Below, one piece after another: positions 39,999 through 51,700 of a stretch of DNA of 64,000 nt. Numbering within the stretch: position 1 is the stretch's first letter; the number at the start of each line of letters is the position of its first letter. The DNA comes from Serilophus lunatus. Its lineage: Eukaryota > Chordata > Aves > Passeriformes > Eurylaimidae. The position numbers and the translations under genes were made by a program. Location: positions 4,155,851 to 4,219,850 of the forward strand of contig VXBA01000881.1 in the NCBI GenBank assembly GCA_013399895.1, written 5' to 3'. A model generated the notes under the pieces. The model was not told the DNA's origin. It was given only the letters and a program-made list of their open reading frames with translations, and ran no database searches.

Positions 39999-40241
39999 TC
40001 AAGCTGCACCAAGGAAAGCATAGGCTAGACATTAGAAAGAAGTTTTTCACAGAAAGAATAATAAAATATTGGAATAGTCTGCCCGGGGAGGTGGTGGAGT
40101 CACCATCCCTGGATGTGTTTAAAAAAAGGCTGGATGTGGCACTTGGTGACATGGTCTAGTCTAGTCGAGGTGTTAGGGCAAGGGTTGGACTCGATGATCT
40201 TGGAGGTCTCTTCCAACCTAGTGATTCTGTGATTCTGTGAT
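39999..40241 (+). repeat. CR1 LINE 3' copy with intact ORF2 C-terminus
   Basis: Plus-strand CR1. From 40022 to the stop at 40157-40159 there is an uninterrupted frame of 45 codons encoding the standard CR1 ORF2 tail, with RLDIRKKFF near its start and the YWNSLPGEVV and VFKKRLD motifs after it. The noncoding tail follows ('ggttggactcgatgatcttg', 'gaggtctcttccaaccta') and then three 'gtgattct' terminal repeats. The intact frame, correct stop and clean tail make this one of the youngest CR1 copies here. It is 5'-truncated and cannot move by itself. Confidence 0.95.
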
Positions 40242-41167
40242 TTGCCAAATGCTGATAGGGAAGTTTCCAAAGCCTAGCTCAGGGGTGGTAGGATGGGCTT
40301 GGAACAATTGAAACTAAATTGCATCCTAATCCATGAATCAAAGCTCTTGCAATTACTGTTTCCAGGCAGGTGAAATAATAACAAATAATGAACAAAGAGA
40401 TGTTTCAAGTCACTGCGGATGCACTCCCCGTGCTTGCTGCAGAAAGTGCTCACTGGACACATTTTACCCCGAGCCGAGGTGATTGTCTGTGATAGCCCCA
40501 GTTAATCACAGATGAGAAAAATGAGAGTGTAATCTCCTGGATTGTAAAAGACTGTAAAACCTGCTCCAGCAAGCTTCCAGTTTAACTTTTATAGTCTTTG
40601 CTTAGACTTAAAATGGGAGAACAGAAGCCACATATGATTTGGGCCAAATTCCACATTGACTTAGAGGCAGAGCAGCCTCTGGAGCCCCTCAGTATGGGTT
40701 TAAAACCCTCATGGGCAGTAGCAAACCATACACATCTTGATTTACATGGGTTTATGGAACACAAGATGAAGCTCTCTGCATCAAATACTTGAGAGTTTTG
40801 ACTGGATTTACATAAAAAGTCATATTACAGATCCAGATTATTGAAGTGGCTTTTTCTATTAATATTATTCAAGTTGCTGAAACACAGACTTCTCCCCCAA
40901 AAGGCAGGTCTCTGCATGTTGATGACAGTTTACTCTAAAAATCTCTTGGCAAATCCTGAGAAATGGTCACAAACCACAGGTTGAAAACCAGAGGTTTCAG
41001 TAATTTCCTGGCCTGATTTTCTTTGTCTCTCAATCCATCCAACTCTGGGTCACAACCCACCTCTCGCAAATCAGCCACCTTTAACACTCCAAGCTTTCTC
41101 TAAGCAGCTCAAGAGGTCCACAATTCTGAAGGAAGAAGTGTTTTCTGCAGAGAGAGAAAAAAATAAT
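40242..41167. other. Noncoding spacer
   Basis: Unique sequence. No gene or repeat recognised. Confidence 0.5.
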
Positions 41168-41355
41168 GGGATCATTAAGGTTTGGAAAAGATCGCCAAGG
41201 TCGGAGTCCAACCTTTGGCTGAGTAGCCCCATTCCCACTAAACCACATCACAAAGTGCTACATCCATTCATTTCTTGAACACTTTCAGGGATAGTGACTC
41301 CACCACCTCCTTGGGCATCCTGTTCCAAAAATTGTCCCTGTTTTTACTTTCAGGT
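41168..41355 (-). repeat. CR1 LINE fragment, reversed
   Basis: On the plus strand it reads 'gggatcattaaggtttggaa' and 'aagatcgccaaggtcggagt' and ends near 'ctccaccacctccttgggca' and 'tcctgttccaaaaattg', the reverse of a CR1 of an older type than the 40 kb copy. It has the 3' side but no clear octamer tail. Confidence 0.85.
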
Positions 41356-43362
41356 ACATGGCAAAGGTGGCTGCTCGTACCACTGCTGCTGCTACCTAAC
41401 CCTACACAGGAGTGGAGGGAGTTTTGGAGGAATGGAGATTTGTCCACACTCTGGACTGAAGAGAAAACTGCCCTGGCAGTGAGGTTTTAGCAGGACAGGT
41501 GTGTGTTATTCCAGCCCTGGTACTCCTAGCTCAGGCTGCTATTAACACATAAGTTAAACCCACTGTCAACAGTACTGGAAGCCACGTAGGTGAACTGGAA
41601 ACAAAGTTGTCCCTTCCCGAGAAGCTGATGGAATAGGAGTGCTCTCCTACAGGAGAAGGGAAAGGGAAGGGGAACTCACCAAACCTCAGACTTGTGGGAA
41701 CTCATGGCTGAATGATTTCTGGGCACCTATCAGGCTCTTGTTCTGGAGTCCTGGGACATTAAGTTCACATCCCTGTAGGGCTCATGCTGCTTCGGGTCTG
41801 GTGATGGTGATACCCCACAATCCAGCAGGGAGGGATCTCCTCTGCTGACAATCCACAAACCATGGGCTCAGGCCCCAGTGACGTCCCCACCACCCTGGGG
41901 GTTTGTCCTGGCCAGGGCTGCAGGGCCCAGCTGAGTCCAATGTGTGGCATTTCCAGCTCAGGGCTCTGCAGTGGCACGTGTGACTCATGCTCCAAATGTC
42001 ACTTTCTCCTCCGTTCCCTGAGCCAAAGGGGAGGAAAGTGAAGGAAAAGGAGGAGCAGAGAGAAAGAGAAGCTGATTCTCACCGCAGCTGCAGGCTCCAG
42101 CTCTAAACTGCTAACCCCTTTGCTCCTTGGAAAGCTGACTCCCAAATCCCTAGGTGTTTCATTATCTCTTCCACTCTCTCCCAGAGTTTCTCTCAGGTAA
42201 TTGTTCCCACCATAGCATCTGCTTCAATTCGAGCCTGTTTCCTCCTTCACTGTAAGGTTTTTCAGCATAAGTGAGGTGATGGTTTTGCTCTGGCTCCCTC
42301 GTTCCCTGCATAAGCAGTAAAATGTCTGAGAGGCAAATAAACAAGTTTGTGCAGGAACAAACCTCCTGCCCTATTATAGTGGGAACCACCATCCCCAGGG
42401 GAAGCAATAACAAATAACAGGCTGAGGAAAGAATCAGAAATAACCTTCTACCAACCAGGTAACATGACCAGACACCCTGGACTCACCTATGGACCCCATC
42501 CTGATCTCACACACACTAAGATTTGTCCAGGGAGAACAAAGGAATTGTCATTCCCACATTACTGCTGATAAAGCGATGGTTTTCAGAGAAGTCACCATTC
42601 CTGCTGTGAACAGCGGTCAAAAGATGCTGCAAGAACTTGCATCTTCCATCCTGGTTAGGTCATCATAACCCTCACAAGACAAGTGAGGAATCATGAGCTC
42701 ATCCCTTGGCAGGAAGGGATTGATTGTAGTTTGCAATATTCAGAGTAATTTGTGTAATTTAATGCAGAGGGTGAAGTTCTCAGCCAGGGTAAATCAGACC
42801 AATGTCAATTTTGCACTATTGAAGCAGCTGGGTCAGCCTGTTAATAAAGAACTAAACTCTTTTTAAAACTTTCTTCTGTTCACCTTGAAGAAGATTCCTT
42901 TAAAAGCACAGACTCTTTTTAGGTTGCTGTAACTGTCAGCTAATTGCTACCCGGCCAGTGCTGTAACAGCCAAAGTGTTCTCCATCCTGGCTTTGATTGG
43001 ATCTGGTCAAATGGAAAAAAGCAGAGAAGTACAGTGCAAAAATATTTTAATCAATGAGGATGTACATGGATAATCGTGACTCCCATCAGGCAACTAATTA
43101 CAAAACTGATCCAATAAGTAGCTTTTTTAAGTGTAACAAAGTTCATCAGGACAAATTCAGTGCTGCTGTAGATTCCTGGAAACACTCCAGTGAAAAAGGG
43201 AAGATGGTCTACCAGAGATCTCCAGCTTTTCCCAAACAGAGGAAATAATAGAGGAACAAACAGAGGCTTAATAGCTGGCAGGAATACTTCTGCTTGGTTT
43301 CTGTATCAAGCAAAGACCATTGCTGGAGAACAGAGCACTGCCAAGGAGAACCCACCACCAAC
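41356..43362. other. Noncoding sequence between a CR1 and a solo LTR
   Basis: No gene recognised. It is purine-rich around 42030-42072. A stretch at about 42720-42960 with several AATTT/TTAAT words is AT-rich, non-repetitive and unassigned. Confidence 0.5.
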
Positions 43363-43367
43363 CAGAC

Positions 43368-44176
43368 TGTGAACACTGTACGCGAAACGGCAAAGAGAAG
43401 GAGAATTTGCTGTTTGGGGCTGGGATGCCACAAATTTTCTCCATAGTAGCTGGACTGGGGCTGTGTTTGGATTTGTGCTGGAAACTGCTGATAATTTAAG
43501 GATGATTTGTTGTTGCTGAGCAGGGGTTACACAGAGTCAAGGACTCTTCTGCCTCTCACCCACAGTGCAGAGGCTGAAGGGAGACAAGGAGTAGGGAGGA
43601 CACAGCTGACCCCAACTGGCCCAAGGGATATCCCACAGCACATGGCTTTGTGCTCAGCATGGAAAGCTGGAGGAGGAGGAGGCAGGGGGAATGTACAAAG
43701 TGATGACATTTGTCTTCCCAANTGCTGATAATTTAAGGATGATTTGTTGTTGCTGAGCAGGGGTTACACAGAGTCAAGGACTCTTCTGCCTCTCACCCAC
43801 AGTGCAGAGGCTGAAGGGAGACAAGGAGTAGGGAGGACACAGCTGACCCCAACTGGCCCAAGGGATATCCCACAGCACATGGCTTTGTGCTCAGCATGGA
43901 AAGCTGGAGGAGGAGGAGGCAGGGGGAATGTACAAAGTGATGACATTTGTCTTCCCAAGCCACCATTCCACATGATGGAGCCCATTGTCCTGGGAGGGCT
44001 GAGCACCTGCCTGTGATGGAGGGTGGGGAATGAATTCCTTGGTTTGCTCTGCTTGTCTGCTTGGATTTTGCTTTACCTATTAAACTGTCTCTGTCTCAAT
44101 CCATGAGTTCTCATTTTTACTCTTCTGATGAGCGACTTCTTTGGGGTGAATTGCTGACTGGAGTTAAACCACGGCA
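43368..44176 (+). mobile_element. Solo LTR of an avian endogenous retrovirus (ERVL-like)
   Basis: I recognise this as an LTR type common in songbird genomes. Landmarks are 'ctccatagtagctggactgg', 'gatttgtgctggaaa', 'gctgagcaggggttacacag', 'cagctgaccccaactggccc', 'tgatgacatttgtcttccca', 'tgaattccttggtttgctct' and 'gctttacctattaaactgtc' (an ATTAAA polyadenylation signal at 44079-44084). It starts TG and ends CA. Flanks 'cagac' (43363-43367) and 'gagac' (44177-44181) may be a 5-base target-site duplication with one mismatch. No gag, pol or env sequence lies nearby, so it is a solo LTR left by LTR recombination. Its 809 bases include a 237-base assembly duplication (separate entry), so the true length is about 572. 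The subfamily name is not certain, and the 5' edge is the least certain boundary. Confidence 0.82.
43486..43958. repeat. Exact 236-base direct duplication around one N (likely assembly artefact)
   Basis: Copy 1 (43486-43721) and copy 2 (43723-43958) read identically by eye and are separated by a single N at 43722. Both lie inside the LTR, and the LTR reads correctly if one copy plus the N is removed. Zero divergence inside an otherwise degenerate LTR, with the N exactly at the junction, indicates two contig ends that overlap but were not merged. Confidence 0.93.
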
Positions 44177-44181
44177 GAGAC

Positions 44182-46789
44182 TGAGCAATACAACACTGAA
44201 TAAATCTTCCCTTTTGTCCTTTCAGGCAGCATTACTCCTACTAAAAGGCAGTAGGCCAATCTGAAAAAAAAATCGAGCTCTGTTCATGAGCGTGTACAAG
44301 CCATGAAGTTCCTTGAGTCTGGGTGCACATCACTGAATTTGGATTCTGTCCGTATTATTTCCTTCCCCACCTCCTTGTTCAGACAGGCTGCTGTGGAAGC
44401 CAGGAGGGTTGTTTCCTGACATGCAGACCCTGGAAATCCCACTGTTTCCTCCTAGGCTGGGTTCTAGGAACACCATACTGCATCCAGCTCTCTTTTAACA
44501 GCTTTGGGATCAGCTCCCAGTAGAGGCACAAGACATTATTCCTCCTGCCCTTGCCATGAATCCAACACCAGCAGCCCTCAAACCATGGCAAAATCACCTT
44601 GGTTTACACAAAAAACTATGTAATCCAAAGGTTTTATACACAGCCCAATGCTTGCAGCCATGACCTACAGCCACCACAATGCCTGTGAGCAATTTGCCTT
44701 CCTAGAAGCAGGACCTGCTTTTAAACTGAAGTCCAGCAGCAGAGTAGGTGGCCACTTAATATCTCCAGGTACTTTCAGAGAAGATTAGGTGAAAGTCCAA
44801 ATCCAGGTTGACATTCCCTCTCTCTGAGAAACAGGCCTGCAATAAATAAGGCTGCGTGCAAGTTGTTGTTCCTGCTGCACTGCTCCACTCAGGCACTTAC
44901 TGCCAATATGTTCCTCATTAGCACTCTGGGAAGCTGTGAGTGCACAAGGCTCTCAGTGCAGCCCCATTTTCATTCTGTTCTCAAACACATGGAAACACTT
45001 TAAAAGTAAGAGCCCTGGGACCTGTGCAAGGGTGACAAGTGACGAGATGAGGAGAGGAGACCAGAGCCAGCCCCTGACAAATTTGAACCATCCAATCTTT
45101 AATCCGCAACAACCTCAAAAATTGATGCTAAACAAACCTAGTCTTTTTCTGAAAAGAGATTACATGTGTAATGGAAAAATTACGGGTATGGGGAGTCTGG
45201 CCTGCAAAAATTGGATAATATTAAGAGCCTTCAGTTTTGCTTTCCATGATTAATGGAACTTCCCCTACATGCAACTCAGTCAACATTTCCATCTCCCTCA
45301 GAGCCTATTGAGAGCCCTCTATTTTTTTAATTTAAGGAAAATGGAATTTTAAGACTTTGTAGCATTTCCATAAGTTGCTGTGACCAGGTGATTGGCCATT
45401 TCCCCCTTCAAATACCATTCCCCTCACGCGGCAGAGCAGGGGAGGGGAGGGGTATTGCCACAATATCTCCTACCTGGGACAGCATTTAGGTGCTTTCCGA
45501 ATTCAGTGATTCTCTGATTTTCCTCAAAGTATTGAAGCAAGAGGCAGGAGCAATGCCACAAAGCCAAGCACAAAACTGACCTGGTTCCCAGAAAGGACTT
45601 TTATATTCTGGTGCTGTTGGGTCTGGGGATACCCATCTCTCTCCAGAGGGGAAGAGGCTTCACATAAATAAACATCTAATGAAAGAGTTGAGCTCTAGAA
45701 CTGGATAAAGCAGAAACAGGCCATTAATGCCAATGCCACAGGACCTGAAGAGTTAAAGTTGTTGGAAGAAATGTTTGTGCATGTTGCTTTCATGCCAGTG
45801 GAAACATAAGAAAAAACCTAAACTCTCTGCACTGGCACAGCAGGTTCAGCTTTGATCTCTGAGGAGGTTCATTTCCTTCATTAGGCTTTTCTTAAAATTC
45901 ACTTTTATGAAGCCTTTTAATTTCCCCCCTGCATTTCACCCCCCATAAAAGCCTTTTTATATTCATTTGACAAAGGGGCAGGTTTGGGGAGGAGAATCTC
46001 TTTTAATTGCCACTAAACATTACCTGAAGCTGCTTGTTATATACAGGGATGCTGGAGCTGTTCATTTTGACAGTCACAGGAACTGAAGGAGGGAAAACCC
46101 CCACAAAGGCAATAATAAGCCATTAAAAGGAACACAGAGAAGAGAGAGAGAAACCGACCTACAAAGCACTGACACAGGGAAAGGTGAGGCAGAACAGGGA
46201 ACAGCAGGGATATCTCCAGCAGAACTTGGCTGGTCACTGCTGCAAAACAACCAGAGCATTTACAACTCACATCACCCACAGCCTCCCCTGTTTCACCTCT
46301 GCTAGTGCTGGATTGCTGATCAAACCAGAACCTCACCACAGCTCACGTGTTTGCTCTGTAAATACAGTATGACAACACAACTCCTTCCTCATAGTGGGAC
46401 GGCAAGGCTGAAAAATCCCAGAATAAAGGAGTTTTGAGGGGGTTCAACATCCCACTATCCCAATTCCAGCACCAAGCTGATTACAGCTCTTGGGCAGCTG
46501 ATTTATGGCCTATACGGGATCAGAGGCACCCTTTGAAATGCCTTCCTCTGCTGACTGCAGTGGGGGGAATTTGAACTCTACATTAATTTCTGGTGCAGTC
46601 CTTAAAAAGCAAAACCCAAAACAAAATGTGCACACATCATCTCATCTACCCTGTGCAAGCCAAGGTAATAATGTTTAGTACACTTCCCCAAATGGAGGTC
46701 TAGGTCCTTCTCAACAGGATGTCACCTCACACCACAAATCCTTTACTTACAAGGGATGGGAAGGTATTGCCTGTTTTGCTGAGTACATT
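44182..46789. other. Noncoding sequence
   Basis: No gene or interspersed repeat recognised. A G-run cluster 'gcaggggaggggaggggta' near 45437-45455 has three runs of four G, one short of a standard G-quadruplex. A block at 45860-45990 ('tatgaagccttttaatttcc', 'cataaaagcctttttatatt') has noncoding-element texture but is not called. Confidence 0.45.
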
Positions 46790-46802
46790 CCCCCCCCCCC
46801 CN
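46790..46802. other. Poly-C run ending at an assembly gap (single N)
   Basis: Twelve C residues (46790-46801) run into an N at 46802. This is a typical short-read dropout at a homopolymer. The true length of the C run and any bases missing after it are unknown. Confidence 0.95.
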
Positions 46803-47423
46803 TAGTTGGCTGGGTTCTGTCACTCCAGTCACAAGAAGCAGCTTCATTTGACAGTAGTTTGTGGCTTTACCCCCAATATTGCTATTAAGAGCTTAACTTC
46901 TTATGATTTACAGAGTAAACTGTAAGGGTATTCACCAGCTCATTTGTGTGGATGAAATTGCTTAGGTCCTTGGAAGAAGATATTGTTCTTAATGAGAAAA
47001 CTGTGTCCAGATCCCTGCCTGGGCTGTGCTGAACCCTCAGGAGTTGTGTCCTCTGACAGGAGATAGCAATGCAATTTTGCACTCTCAGCCTGGTTCTACT
47101 AGAGAAAGAAGTTGCCATTCTAAGCAATTTCTAAGGGATAGATTCTGATCTCACATAAAACATGAACTCACACAAGGAAGGCCATTAAGCTATTCCAATT
47201 TTAAGCCTGGAGTAGCACAGAAAAGGTTTTGCCTTGCCTTTTACTTTCTCACGTTCACTTAATTCACTGTAACACGAACACAACTGGATTTAACAGGACT
47301 CAACAACTGCAATAGCTCACAGTATCTCTTTAGTCCTGGAATCACAAGCCTCTGCTTTTCTGCCACATCAACCCTAGGCCTTCCCCAGCCCAAACTCAAT
47401 TTCAATTACATTTAACAAAGCTA

Positions 47424-47512
47424 GGTGGCTGGACAGCATGAAGTCAGATGAAGTTCAGTGCAGACGAATGCCAGGTAATGCACTTAGGAAAGGATAACTT
47501 GAACTACACAGA
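47424..47512 (+). repeat. Archaic CR1/L3-like LINE fragment
   Basis: The core words 'tggctggacagcatgaagtc', 'agatgaagttcagtgcagac', 'gaatgccaggtaatgcactt' and 'aggaaaggataact' match a segment of CR1-clade LINEs upstream of the usual 3' end. This segment is often seen in turtles and other tetrapods. An A-rich run follows at about 47512-47535. It is short and degenerate. Confidence 0.65.
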
Positions 47513-48052
47513 GAAAAAAAAAATACAAAAAAACCCAGAATGCTTTTGCAAGATAATCATCTGCTGTTCACAGAGAGCCAGGGAACTGAAAAGATTCTAA
47601 TGGAAAGAGGTGGCAGGTCCTTCCTTGGGAAGCTGCTTACCCCAGCTCAGAGTAATCTGAGCTCAACTTAACTCCTGTAGCACTGCAGCAACAGAAAAGC
47701 TATGAGAGATCACAGAGACACTTCCACACAAGTAGAGCTTGAATGGAGTTGGAGTCTGGTGGAGAACAGGAAAGGATCCATCAATGAGCAGCTCTTTGTG
47801 CATCTCTGAGTCAGAGCACATGGGAAGGTTTTGGGCACTCAGCCGCAAAGCCCAGGGCAGAGAGACTTCTCCCCCAGAACATCTCAAGTTCTAGTCCAGA
47901 TTGCCAGGAGTTCGAATCCTTTCCCTTTCACTACTGCTGAACAGGACCCACAATATACTAATATACTAAGTCATTTTACAGGGTAAGATCCTGTGCCAAA
48001 CAGAATCCCAGATAAGACCCTCTGCACCTGCATTGCCTTTACACATCAGCTT

Positions 48053-48188
48053 TCATGGAATCCCAGATTGGTTTGGGTTGGAAGGGGTGTTTAAGGTCAT
48101 CCAGTTACATACACCTTCCACTATCTCAGGCTGCTCCAAGCCTCATCCAACCTGGCCTTGGACACTTGCAGGGGTGAGGCAGCCACAA
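48053..48188 (-). repeat. CR1 LINE 3' fragment, reversed
   Basis: It begins 'tcatggaatcccagattggt' and 'ttgggttggaaggggtgttt', then 'acaccttccactatctcagg' and 'ctggccttggacacttgcag'. This is a CR1 3' end in reverse orientation, 5'-truncated and moderately diverged. Confidence 0.9.
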
Positions 48189-48425
48189 GCCTAACTCAAC
48201 CTTCTCCTTATAACAGCCCAGGTCCAAGACCCAAACCCTCTGCATGCTGGCAGACAAGACAGGGTAGACCTGGGCACAGAGAACAACTCCTCCAGCCTAT
48301 ACTCAACAAAACAAAAGCTAAAAACACTGACCTCTCTATAATCACATCTAGATTTGCTGGAGAGAAGCAATCACAGGAGCAGCATCTCGCAGCAAGTGCC
48401 CATGCTCTAGAGGAGAAGCCACATC

Positions 48426-48706
48426 AGCTCCAATCTCTGCTCTGTGTCACCAGGGACAGGACTCAGTGAATGGCTGGAGCTGTGTCAGGGCAGGGTCAGG
48501 TTGGAGCTCAGGCAAAGGTCCTTCCCCCAGAGGGTGGTTGGGCACTGCCCAGGCTCCCCAGGGTTTGGTCACGGCCCCAAGGCTGCCAGAGCTCCAGGAG
48601 GGTTTGGACAACAGGGACAGGGTGGGATTGTTGGGGTGTCTGTGCAGGGCCAGGGGTTGGACTGGATGGTCCTGGTGGATCCCTTCCCACACAGGGTATT
48701 CTGTGA
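48426..48706 (+). repeat. CR1 LINE 3' fragment, close relative of the 38.5 kb copy
   Basis: From 'agctccaatctctgctctgt' to 'tattctgtga' it aligns throughout with 38522-38806 with few differences, including about 60 identical bases starting at 'aaaggtccttcccccagagg'. It has the usual 5' truncation and no coding capacity. It lies back-to-back with the reversed CR1 at 48.05-48.19 kb. Confidence 0.95.
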
Positions 48707-51700
48707 AGGAGAGCAAACCCTACTCCTCATTCCCCATCCAGTGCCTTAAACACCAAGATCTTCCTTTCCACGCATCTTAGGATGGCACAGAGAGATAGCA
48801 CAGATGTGGGAAATGCAGCAGTCCTTGTTCAGGGCTTTGCTGGCCTTCCCTGACTGCCTCAGCAGGGATTGCAGCCCCCATGGAGCTGGACCTGGGGCGA
48901 GAGCACATTCCATGAAGTGTGGGGCCATCTGATGGCGGGAGAAGGCAGCGCCAGGCAAAGCATCCCAAATGCTTCTCTGCCTTGCTCCATTCATCTTCAG
49001 TAATTGAATGCGTGCCCTGGGGGGGAGCTGTGTGCAGGGGCCGGAGGGAAGGAGGGGGAACAGTATTTATATTTGTCTGCCCAGATTTAGTTTGTCTTTA
49101 TCTCCAGCTATTTTGAATGTCATGGGGAGTTAATGAAGACATGTTGTGCATCTGCAACGCATGGAACAACTTCTCTCCTGTCTCAGCATATTAAATTCTT
49201 TCTTACTTACATTAGGAATTGCAGGGGAAGTACAGACACAAACAAAAAGGGGAGAAAGATAAAAGCAAAGCAGAAAAAGATAAGACAGTAGAAGGAAAGA
49301 AAGAGGAAACTCCCCTTTTTTTTCTTTTTAATTCAGTTCTCAGTCTTGAATCACGAGGTATTTTCTAGCCCTTTCACCATTTCTGTCTTGATTAGAGATG
49401 GAAAAACTGTCCTGGTCCATTTGGCAGGACATAGGAACAGCCTCTTAAACAAGCCCTGCAATATCATTTTGCCCCACAGTTCGCTCCTCACGACGAAGGC
49501 AAGTCAGGATGAGGGCACAGGGATATAGAGATTTATCCTGAGCTAAACACTCCCTGGTGACAAGTGGCACTTCCCCAAGCCCTGCTTAGCTCACTGCAAC
49601 CATCAGGTCTCTCTCCAGAACTTGGGGAGGACATGCCATACAGCAAGACTTCAGGGCCTCCATTGCAGGCACAGACACTGCTCTGCAGCTGAATATTTTT
49701 AGTTGCTCCTCCTGTGCTACAGACAGGAAACTGAGGCAGACAGCAAGTACAGGCTCAGATCTATAAAGGCTTTCTGGCCTCCAACCACTGTCTTAAGACA
49801 ATCCCTGGCTTGGATCTCTCTAGTCATTTCCAAGAGAAGAGACAAGGCGGTGGCAGAGAAAAGCCCTTTCCCTAGGATATCCCTTCCTTGGCTCTTCCCT
49901 TTCTCTTCTGGGAGAGGCAAGAGTACAGACTTTCCTTAATCATGGGGCTGTTCTCTTAGAAATTAAGATCTTCCCTTTCCTGGCACTTCCCATCATCTTT
50001 TTCCCTGAGGCAAGATCTGGCACACCTTAGATGTTCTGGTTTGGCCTGAGGTTTTATTTAGACTGTTCCTTGCTTAGGGGATGCTCTGTTTATATCATTG
50101 GAGGGTGTTAATAAGGGCAGAATGGTTTCCAGATCCACACCAGCTGACTGGATTTCCTGAATCCACGCCATCTGTAAAAACAGAAATGTTCCCTTCTCCT
50201 TGTACACACAGATAAATGCATTAATGCTAAACCTCCTGGGGCAGGAATACAAGAGAGGGTTGGAATTCTGGCCAACTGAAACCCAGCAAGTTCTGGAATG
50301 AGGTACAGAACTACCATTTTTATTGTAGAGGCTGAAGACATGAAGGATCTCATCACTCTGTGGAACAGAGAGAAGAGCTTGACATTTTAAAAGAGCATAC
50401 TAAGGAGATTCTGGCACCTCTCTCAGACACATCTGGCACTGGCCACCCTCAGAGACATCAGAATATACAAAGTGAAACCCTGGCTGGTGTTATAGGATTT
50501 GCATATGCCCATCACTCAGATCTTCCATTTCAGGACAAGCTTCCCTGAAGCTCACAGGACACACGGTGCAGCCCAGTGCACTAATCCAGGTGCTTCTCAA
50601 CCACAGCAAGAGGTGCTTGGAAGATGGGACACTTGGGGACTAGTACCTGGGTTTGCTGAGAGCCTGGGGTCTGTCATCCAAAAAGGTTTATGCCTTGCAA
50701 GCCTCACACCAGTTTGATAACAAATTCCCAGTTTGGGCTGAGATATACAAATCAAACTGAACTGATGTCTCAGCCAAGACCTCCATCCTTTCTCACCCCA
50801 GTGCTCACCAGGTTCACACACAAACTGCAGCACTACCTGAGCACTGGTGTGCAGAGGTGAGCACAGGACTGAGACTGCCTAATGTTTCCACTATTTGTTC
50901 TCCCCATGTAACTCAGCTAAATGCTGCCCAGACTCTTTGTAAGGAAATGACAGCCAGCAGTACAGCCAACAAATTTCATTTTTCTAATACACCAGCACAA
51001 AAATCACTCTCAGGTGAAAGCAGGATAAAGCATCAAAGAGTGAGTGTGGCTGAAAGAACAGCAACAAGCAGCTTTGAAACGCTCAGAGGAGCAAGGCAAG
51101 GGGATTGAGGAGTTAAGTCCCTTATCCAGGGACTTACACCCAGAACTAGGATGTTTAAGGGGCAGCCTCAAGAGCAATAGTTTTGTTTGTTCAGCAAACT
51201 GCATCAGCCCAATGCACCTGATGAGCTCTGCAAGGAAGGGGAGTAAGAGCACACTGACACACCTACTCCCTTCCAGCAGAAATGAAGTGTCCTCCAGACT
51301 CAGCCACTGCATGTCCTTTCCTTCACTCCAAGTTGTCCTTGTGATAAACCTATCCCTGTCTCAAGGAGGGATGAAGATACACCAGCTAAACTGGAATAGT
51401 GAACAGCCAACCTGCCTTAGGAGTGCTCCAACCCACGGGCACTCCCAGTAGACAGGGCACAGATCTTACATCCCGACCATGGGACCAGGATACTTCTCTT
51501 TCTTCTTCCTAATGCCAACAAACAGTGCTCGAGTCTTAAATCCGATTTGGGGATGGGGTTGGCCTTTATTGACAAGAAACACCTCAGGGAGTGACACCTC
51601 ACACCTGGATGGGGTCGTTCCATCCCCTGGTACTGTCTTCTGCATGAACAAGCAGAAGCTCTGACTACACCATGTCTGCCTAAATCTTTAACTCTCTGAC

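Noticed and set aside
47905..47920. 'gagttcgaatcct', similar to a tRNA B box
   Set aside because: No matching A box or cloverleaf-forming arms lie upstream at the right distance, so it is a chance match.
49019..49058. Possible G-quadruplex
   Set aside because: Four G runs exist but the first loop is about 11 bases, beyond the usual limit of 7.
51044..51451. 135-codon frame with a Q/K/E-rich start that looked helical
   Set aside because: No family recognised, the later part is ordinary, and it overlaps a frame on the other strand. It looks like chance.
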